Origin: Methylococcaceae bacterium
Lineage (GTDB): Bacteria; Pseudomonadota; Gammaproteobacteria; Methylococcales; Methylococcaceae
DNA length: 9,150 nt
Direction: 5' to 3'
Assembly: GCA_005792805.1 (NCBI GenBank)
Contig: SXQV01000095.1
Location: forward strand, 1-9,150
The notes beneath the pieces were generated by a model that was not told where the DNA came from, did no database searches, and worked only from the letters and a program-made list of their open reading frames with translations. The position numbers and the translations under genes were made by a program. Below are positions 5,132 to 9,150 of this stretch, piece after piece. Within the stretch, counting starts at the first letter, position 1. Each line of letters starts with the position of its first letter.

Positions 5132-6379
5132 ATGAATGATTTTACTGGACTATTCCTGTTCGCCCTAGCGGCATCTTTTGGTGTCGAATATTGGCTCTCG
5201 CGACGCCAGTCAGCCCATGTGCTCGCCCACCGCGAACAGGTTCCGGAGGCTTTTCATGACAGAGTCACTCTGGAGGCGCACCACAAGGCCGCCGATTACA
5301 CCGTGGACAAAGGGCGACTGGGAGACGTCGACCGTGTGATAGGCGTAGCCATCTTGCTGATATTCACCCTCGGTGGCGGCATCAACGCCATCCAGACATG
5401 GTGGAACGGATTGGAGTTATCCCCGCTGGCGACAGGCATTGGCCTGATTCTGACCACACTCCTCATCACCCAACTGATAGAACTCCCCCTAAGTTTTTAC
5501 CAGACGTTTGTCATTGAAGAACGTTATGGATTCAACCGCAACAGCGTGGGCCAATTTTCCAGGGACCTTGGGCTCCAGACCCTACTGAGCCTTGCCATAG
5601 GCGCGCCCTTATTGGCTCTGATTCTTTGGGTAATGGATTCAACCGGACAACTCTGGTGGCTACTTGCCTGGGCCATCCTGATGGGTTTCTCGATCCTCAT
5701 GAGCTGGGCCTACCCAACTTTCATCGCACCCCTCTTCAACAAATTCGCGCCACTGCCTGATGCAACGCTCAGGCAACGTATCGAGGCCCTTTTGGAACGC
5801 TGCGGCTTCCACAGCAAGGGAATCTTCGTCATGGATGGTTCAAGACGCTCCGGTCACGGCAACGCCTATTTCACCGGCATCGGTGACAGCAAACGCATCG
5901 TGTTTTTCGACACACTGGTTGACTCCCTTGAGCATGACGAACTGGAAGCCGTACTCGCCCACGAACTGGGCCATTTCAAGCGCCGTCATGTCATAAAAAT
6001 GCTCTGCACCAGTTCCGCCATTACCCTGGCCGGCTTTGCCCTGCTCGGCTGGGTCAGCCAGCAGGACTGGTTCTACCAGGGACTCGGGGTACAACAACAC
6101 TCACACGCCACCGCCCTTCTCCTCTTTATGCTGGTTGCCCCAGTATTTACCGTGTTCCTCAAACCGGCCATGGCTTTTTTCCAGCGCCGCTATGAATTCG
6201 AAGCCGATGACTTCGCCGCCAGTCACACTCAGGCCAAACATCTCATCAGCGCATTGGTAAAGCTATATCGTGAAAATGCCAGCACATTGACACCAGACCC
6301 GCTTTACGCCGCGTTTCATTACAGCCATCCGCCCGCCGCCATCCGTATCGATAACCTCAACGGCAAATCCCGCGCATAG
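5132..6379 (+). CDS. M48 family (Ste24-like) membrane zinc metallopeptidase
   Basis: 415-residue integral membrane endopeptidase related to CAAX prenyl protease Ste24. Bacterial members are thought to act in membrane protein quality control; the substrate is unknown. Hydrophobic segments lie at about 4-22, 67-86, 98-120, 148-169, 174-200, 292-308 and 327-347. The Ste24 N-terminal domain signature (FVIEERYGFNR, 126-136) is followed by the M48 catalytic domain with SRRSGHGNAYFTGIG and KRIVFFDTL. The zinc site is HELGH: His277 and His281 bind zinc, Glu278 is the catalytic base, and Glu357 in YEFEADDFA is the third ligand. All key residues are present. The ATG at 5132 has only a weak upstream purine stretch (GGGAAAAA). 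It is followed 13 bp later by rsgA, so the two are probably co-transcribed. It is not HtpX-type: the N-terminal domain and length fit the Ste24 subfamily. Confidence 0.93.
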   Translation: MNDFTGLFLFALAASFGVEYWLSRRQSAHVLAHREQVPEAFHDRVTLEAHHKAADYTVDKGRLGDVDRVIGVAILLIFTLGGGINAIQTWWNGLELSPLATGIGLILTTLLITQLIELPLSFYQTFVIEERYGFNRNSVGQFSRDLGLQTLLSLAIGAPLLALILWVMDSTGQLWWLLAWAILMGFSILMSWAYPTFIAPLFNKFAPLPDATLRQRIEALLERCGFHSKGIFVMDGSRRSGHGNAYFTGIGDSKRIVFFDTLVDSLEHDELEAVLAHELGHFKRRHVIKMLCTSSAITLAGFALLGWVSQQDWFYQGLGVQQHSHATALLLFMLVAPVFTVFLKPAMAFFQRRYEFEADDFAASHTQAKHLISALVKLYRENASTLTPDPLYAAFHYSHPPAAIRIDNLNGKSRA

Positions 6380-6392
6380 GCAGGAATCCAGC

Positions 6393-7325
6393 GTGCCACC
6401 GCCAGACGAGAAAGATCTTCCAGACGCCCCCCTGATGGCCTCAGAGCTATCGGAGGGGCTGGTTCTCAGTCACTTGGGACAAGCGCTGGCGATAGAGGGT
6501 CCGGACGACAGTATCGTGTTTTGTCACACGCGGCGGCAACTGGGGGCAGTAGCCGTCGGTGATCGAGTCCTCTGGTCATCCCAGGATGACAATCAGGGGC
6601 GAGTGGAAAAGGTTCAGCCCCGAAGGAGTCTTCTGACGCGTCCCGCCCATGGTGGCCGGATTCGGCCCGTAGCTGCAAACCTTGATCAGCTGGTTATTGT
6701 GGTAGCGCCAGCACCAGAACCGGATTGGCTGTTAGTGGATCAGTATGCCGCCGCCAGCGAGCATCGGTCCCTGGATGTCTGTATCGTCATTAACAAAGCT
6801 GACCGCCTAACCCAGAGGGAGACTATCGAGGATGCCCTCGCCTCGTATCGGACCGTGGGATACCCCTGTCATCTCGTTAGCGCAAAAACAGGGGAAGGGC
6901 TGGCGGGTTTACGGGGCGCTCTCAAGCATCGATGCAGTATGCTGGCCGGCCAATCCGGCGTGGGCAAATCCTCACTCACCAACGCACTCCTGCCCGGCAA
7001 GAATCTGCGCACCCGTGAGCTCTCGGAAAAAGCCGGCCTCGGAAGACACACCACCACGGCGGCGATGCTGTACCACTTGCCGGAAGGGGGTGATCTGATT
7101 GACAGCCCGGGAGTTGCAGTTTTTGGCCTGGCAGAAATGAATGCCGCCGACCTCGCCTCGGGTTATCGTGAGTTCCGTGAGTTACTGAGCCATTGTCAGT
7201 TTAACGACTGCCGACACATTCAAGACAAAGGCTGTGCCATCCGTGAGGCCGTTGCCGACCATCGGATTGACCCCTCCCGCTATGCACGCTTCCTCAAGTT
7301 ACTAGGCAAAATGCATCTCGCCTGA
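6393..7325 (+). CDS. rsgA: Small ribosomal subunit biogenesis GTPase RsgA
   Basis: 310-residue circularly permuted GTPase that binds the 30S subunit during late maturation and releases assembly factors. An N-terminal OB-fold domain (about 18-88) is followed by the GTPase motifs in permuted order: G4 NKAD (134-137), G5 SAKTG, G1 GQSGVGKS (186-193), G2 Thr residues in GRHTTTAAM, G3 DSPG (237-240). The C-terminal zinc domain has the family pattern C-x4-C-x-H-x5-C (Cys268, Cys273, His275, Cys281). The chosen start is GTG at 6393 with CAGGAAT about 6-12 bases upstream; the first in-frame ATG lies 14 codons later, before SELSEG, and cannot be excluded. It is 13 bp behind the M48 gene and ends at a strong terminator. 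Confidence 0.97.
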   Translation: MPPPDEKDLPDAPLMASELSEGLVLSHLGQALAIEGPDDSIVFCHTRRQLGAVAVGDRVLWSSQDDNQGRVEKVQPRRSLLTRPAHGGRIRPVAANLDQLVIVVAPAPEPDWLLVDQYAAASEHRSLDVCIVINKADRLTQRETIEDALASYRTVGYPCHLVSAKTGEGLAGLRGALKHRCSMLAGQSGVGKSSLTNALLPGKNLRTRELSEKAGLGRHTTTAAMLYHLPEGGDLIDSPGVAVFGLAEMNAADLASGYREFRELLSHCQFNDCRHIQDKGCAIREAVADHRIDPSRYARFLKLLGKMHLA

Positions 7326-7357
7326 CTCCCATCGTCGGGTTACCGGCACCGGATACA

Positions 7358-7387
7358 ACAAAGGCGCCACCGGGGCGCCTTTGTTTT
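7358..7387. terminator. Strong hairpin terminator between rsgA and the DUF2333 gene
   Basis: Perfect 11-bp stem ACAAAGGCGCC / GGCGCCTTTGT (7358-7368 and 7374-7384) with loop ACCGG. On the plus strand it ends in TTTGTTTTC and should terminate the M48-rsgA unit. On the minus strand it ends in TTTGTTGTA, so it can also serve the convergent DUF2333 gene, whose stop is 22 bp away. Confidence 0.85.
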
Positions 7388-7405
7388 CACGAGAATCCCC
7401 AGAGC

Positions 7406-8434
7406 TTAACCTTGCTGCAATAGGCTCCGAAGGTCGATCGTCGCCGCATTCGCTCTGGCAATGTAATTGGCCAGCGTGAGTGAATAGTTGGCAAATAGTC
7501 CGAAACCACTGCCGTTCAAAATCACCGGGCTCAAGTGAGATTCCTGACTGTTTTCCAGCTCTCTGACAATTTGCTGGAGGGACACCAATGCCGTTTTGTT
7601 GCCGAGAATATCCCTGAAATCGAATTCGATAGCTTTCAGCACCAGCATGGCCGCCCACGCATAACCACGTGCTTCGAAAAACCGGTCATCGAGTTTCAGC
7701 CACGGGGTACGCCCCAACTCAGAATGTCTTTGCTCTGATCCTTCAGGCAAACGGTCGGCGGTACTGGCACTCAAGCGGTTGGAGTAGTCACCCAGACGTT
7801 TTTCCAAGACTTCAAGGTACTGGCGGAGATTATCGGCACGCGCATAGAAATTGGCATCGCGTTTCTGCAAACGCTCACGATAGGCCTCCAACGACTCAAT
7901 ACCCTTCTCGTATTCTGACTCGGAGGACGGGAGCTGCCATGAGCGGTAATCGAAATACAGAAATGGTTCGCCCTTGGACAGGTCGGGGTCTTCCTGTGAC
8001 TGAGTTTGCGACCGGGCAATGTTGTTACGCAAGGCGGTAGTCGCGTCACGCAAGGCAATCAGCACCCCCAGCTCCCAGTTGGGAATGTTGTCCAGCATGA
8101 CGCTGGGCGGAAAAACATCATTCATCAGAAAACCACCCGGCTTGTGCAGCAGGGTATTGGCAATCTCAATCAGCGTGGTTGAATACGCATAGCCCAAGGG
8201 TAACTCCTTGGGATTCTGGACGTTTGCCGCCTTGGCCGCTTCCTCCACCACATCGAACGGGGCAGGTTCACGGCTCCAGTACCAAGCCAATGCGTACATC
8301 ACCAAACAGACTCCGACCAGGCCACCAAATACCCGGGCGAAGAGGCGGCTCTCAAGCAAAGACCACAGGCCGAACCCCCTCTTTTTAGACGTGGGATTCT
8401 GCGTTTCGTGATCTGAAGGGTCTGGTACTGACAT
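7406..8434 (-). CDS. DUF2333 family protein, membrane-anchored, function unknown
   Basis: 342-residue protein recognised as DUF2333; no biochemical function is known to me. Residues 1-30 are hydrophilic with a basic patch (SKKR), then one membrane helix at about 33-52 (ARVFGGLVGVCLVMYALAWY). The positive-inside rule puts the remaining 290 residues in the periplasm. The body is rich in charged helices with a likely coiled-coil stretch (about 170-220: EYEKGIESLEAYRERLQKRD, then LRQYLEVLEKRL). Conserved-looking segments are PPSVMLDNIPNWELG and LDDRFFEARGYAWA. The start ATG at 8432-8434 has CAGGAT about 8-13 bases upstream. It is transcribed alone, with a candidate promoter at 8471-8500, and ends near the terminator shared with rsgA. 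Family call is by overall resemblance only. Confidence 0.8.
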   Translation of the reverse strand: MSVPDPSDHETQNPTSKKRGFGLWSLLESRLFARVFGGLVGVCLVMYALAWYWSREPAPFDVVEEAAKAANVQNPKELPLGYAYSTTLIEIANTLLHKPGGFLMNDVFPPSVMLDNIPNWELGVLIALRDATTALRNNIARSQTQSQEDPDLSKGEPFLYFDYRSWQLPSSESEYEKGIESLEAYRERLQKRDANFYARADNLRQYLEVLEKRLGDYSNRLSASTADRLPEGSEQRHSELGRTPWLKLDDRFFEARGYAWAAMLVLKAIEFDFRDILGNKTALVSLQQIVRELENSQESHLSPVILNGSGFGLFANYSLTLANYIARANAATIDLRSLLQQG

Positions 8435-8661
8435 ACTGGAAATCCTGTTGCTTTGAGCCTATCGCGGGGCAGTATACAACAACACCTTTGTCCGTCTTGA
8501 CGGCAATGGGGAATCTTGAACAGAGTAAGCCCGAAGCCGGAGAGGAAGATGGCTTGGGTAAGGAGGATCTGAAATTCAACCAGGGTAGATGCAGAGACAA
8601 TCCCGGCAAGACTGGATGGGGGGGAGGTCGTCGCCCGAACCGTCTCTGCTGCCGCATACTA
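8435..8661. other. Gap between the DUF2333 gene and the insertion sequence
   Basis: 227 bp. It holds the candidate DUF2333 promoter and, on the plus strand, a strong AAGGAGG (8559-8565) with no ATG at normal spacing. A plus-strand frame is open from 8488 across the IS boundary but encodes no recognisable domain. The IS may have separated a former divergent gene or its promoter from this region. Confidence 0.4.
8471..8500 (-). promoter_or_regulatory. Candidate promoter of the DUF2333 gene
   Basis: In minus-strand reading, a good -10 TATACT (complement of 8471-8476; 5/6) lies 18 bp from a weak -35 TCAAGA (complement of 8495-8500; 3/6). Transcription would start about 30 nt before the DUF2333 ATG. 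Confidence 0.4.
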
Positions 8662-9150
8662 GGTTCTGTTGACATTAGTCGGCGGGATTCGCGAAAGTTC
8701 GCCCATTTTGCAGATGGCTAATCGATTGGAAATTAGTGACGAGGAATGGGGAATGATTTACCCCATTCTGGCAACCCACGAACATGTTCGTGTTCGCTGC
8801 GAAAAGCAATGCCGTTCGTTTTTGGTGGCCGTGTTGTGGATTCTTCGTGGTGGCATGCCTTGGCGCATGCTGCCGGAAACGCTGGGTCGGTGGAACTCCA
8901 TCTTCAAGCGTTTTGCTCGCTGGTGCGGATATGGCGTCTGGGATGCCGTGCATTCCGGATGTGTGCATTTGCCTGATTTGCAGGCTGTTTTTATCGATTC
9001 CACGGTTAACCGAGCCCACCCGTGCGCAGCGGGTGCCGCGCAAAGTAACGCAGAGAGCGAGGCCTTGGGACGTTCGCGTGGGGGCTTCAGCACAAAGGTC
9101 CACGCCATCACCGATGCCTTGGGAAACCCATTGGAGTTCGTGCTGACCGG
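8662..9150 (+). mobile_element. IS5-family (IS427-like) insertion sequence, left part
   Basis: The element is identified by its transposase gene. The left end is placed at about 8662, where GGTTCTGTTGAC begins directly after CTA, an end and target pattern I associate with IS427-group elements. A small hairpin GCGAA-AG-TTCGC (8691-8702) lies just upstream of the transposase ATG. The right terminal repeat and the target duplication are beyond the window, so the exact boundary is unconfirmed. Confidence 0.65.
8714..9150 (+). CDS. IS5-family (IS427-like) transposase, 3' part beyond the window
   Basis: 145 residues are visible. The N-terminal region (LEISDEEWGMIYPIL, then ILRGGMPWRMLPETLGRWNSIFKRFARWCGYGVWD) is the typical IS5-family N-terminal domain of unknown function (DUF4096-like). 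The first catalytic Asp of the DDE nuclease is Asp95 in VFIDSTVNRAHP, followed by SEALGRSRGGFSTKVHAITDALGNPLEFVLTG, the conserved core start. Many IS427-group elements split the gene in two and join it by programmed frameshifting near the RAHxxAAGA segment; here the frame stays open through that point. No strong ribosome-binding site precedes the ATG, and the small hairpin upstream may limit translation. The second Asp and the Glu lie outside the window, so intactness is unknown. Confidence 0.9.
   Translation, partial: MANRLEISDEEWGMIYPILATHEHVRVRCEKQCRSFLVAVLWILRGGMPWRMLPETLGRWNSIFKRFARWCGYGVWDAVHSGCVHLPDLQAVFIDSTVNRAHPCAAGAAQSNAESEALGRSRGGFSTKVHAITDALGNPLEFVLT

Noticed and set aside
8385..9111. 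Minus-strand open frames opposite the IS transposase and the gap before it
   Set aside because: Overlap a recognised transposase or have Pro/Arg/Ser-rich translations typical of antisense frames.
1..9150. CRISPR arrays, tRNA or rRNA genes, riboswitches, phage genes
   Set aside because: No regularly spaced repeats, cloverleaf-like sequences or matching protein families were seen on either strand.

Overview
The window looks like chromosomal DNA of a gammaproteobacterium. It has moderate-to-high GC, a glnG-type NtrB/NtrC pair, the order orn / M48 peptidase / rsgA, and a DUF2333 gene, a family I associate with gammaproteobacteria. I cannot name the genus; the assignment is inferred from gene content only.

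Layout, left to right. (1) 1-1772, minus strand: nitrogen two-component system, ntrB followed by ntrC, overlapping by 8 bp; ntrC runs off the left edge. (2) 1889-3896, minus strand: a compact three-gene operon, hvfA-hvfB-hvfC, closed by an intrinsic terminator. hvfA encodes a small secreted Cys-containing precursor peptide with EGKC motifs, hvfB a DUF692/MNIO multinuclear iron maturase, and hvfC its DUF2063 partner. By homology this is a RiPP system of the HvfABC (oxazolone/thioamide, copper-binding) or bufferin type, and it is the most interesting system in the window. (3) 3897-4239: divergent intergenic region with a candidate hvfA promoter and a perfect 7-bp inverted repeat beside its -35 box. 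(4) 4240-4428, plus strand: a 62-residue zinc-ribbon protein with one C-terminal membrane helix. (5) 4475-5020, minus strand: oligoribonuclease orn. (6) 5132-7325, plus strand: a probable two-gene unit of an M48 (Ste24-like) membrane metallopeptidase and the ribosome-assembly GTPase rsgA, ending at a strong hairpin terminator shared with the convergent gene. (7) 7406-8434, minus strand: a DUF2333 membrane-anchored protein of unknown function. (8) 8662-9150, plus strand: the left end of an IS5-family (IS427-like) insertion sequence whose transposase runs off the right edge.

How the genes work together: NtrB would phosphorylate NtrC in response to nitrogen status, and NtrC activates sigma54 promoters. 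In the hvf operon the precursor would be modified in the cytoplasm by HvfB with HvfC, then exported by its N-terminal signal peptide to act in the periplasm or outside, probably binding copper or another soft metal. orn, the M48 peptidase and rsgA are housekeeping genes for RNA turnover, membrane protein quality control and 30S maturation. The IS is the only mobile DNA seen. There is no CRISPR array, tRNA or rRNA gene.
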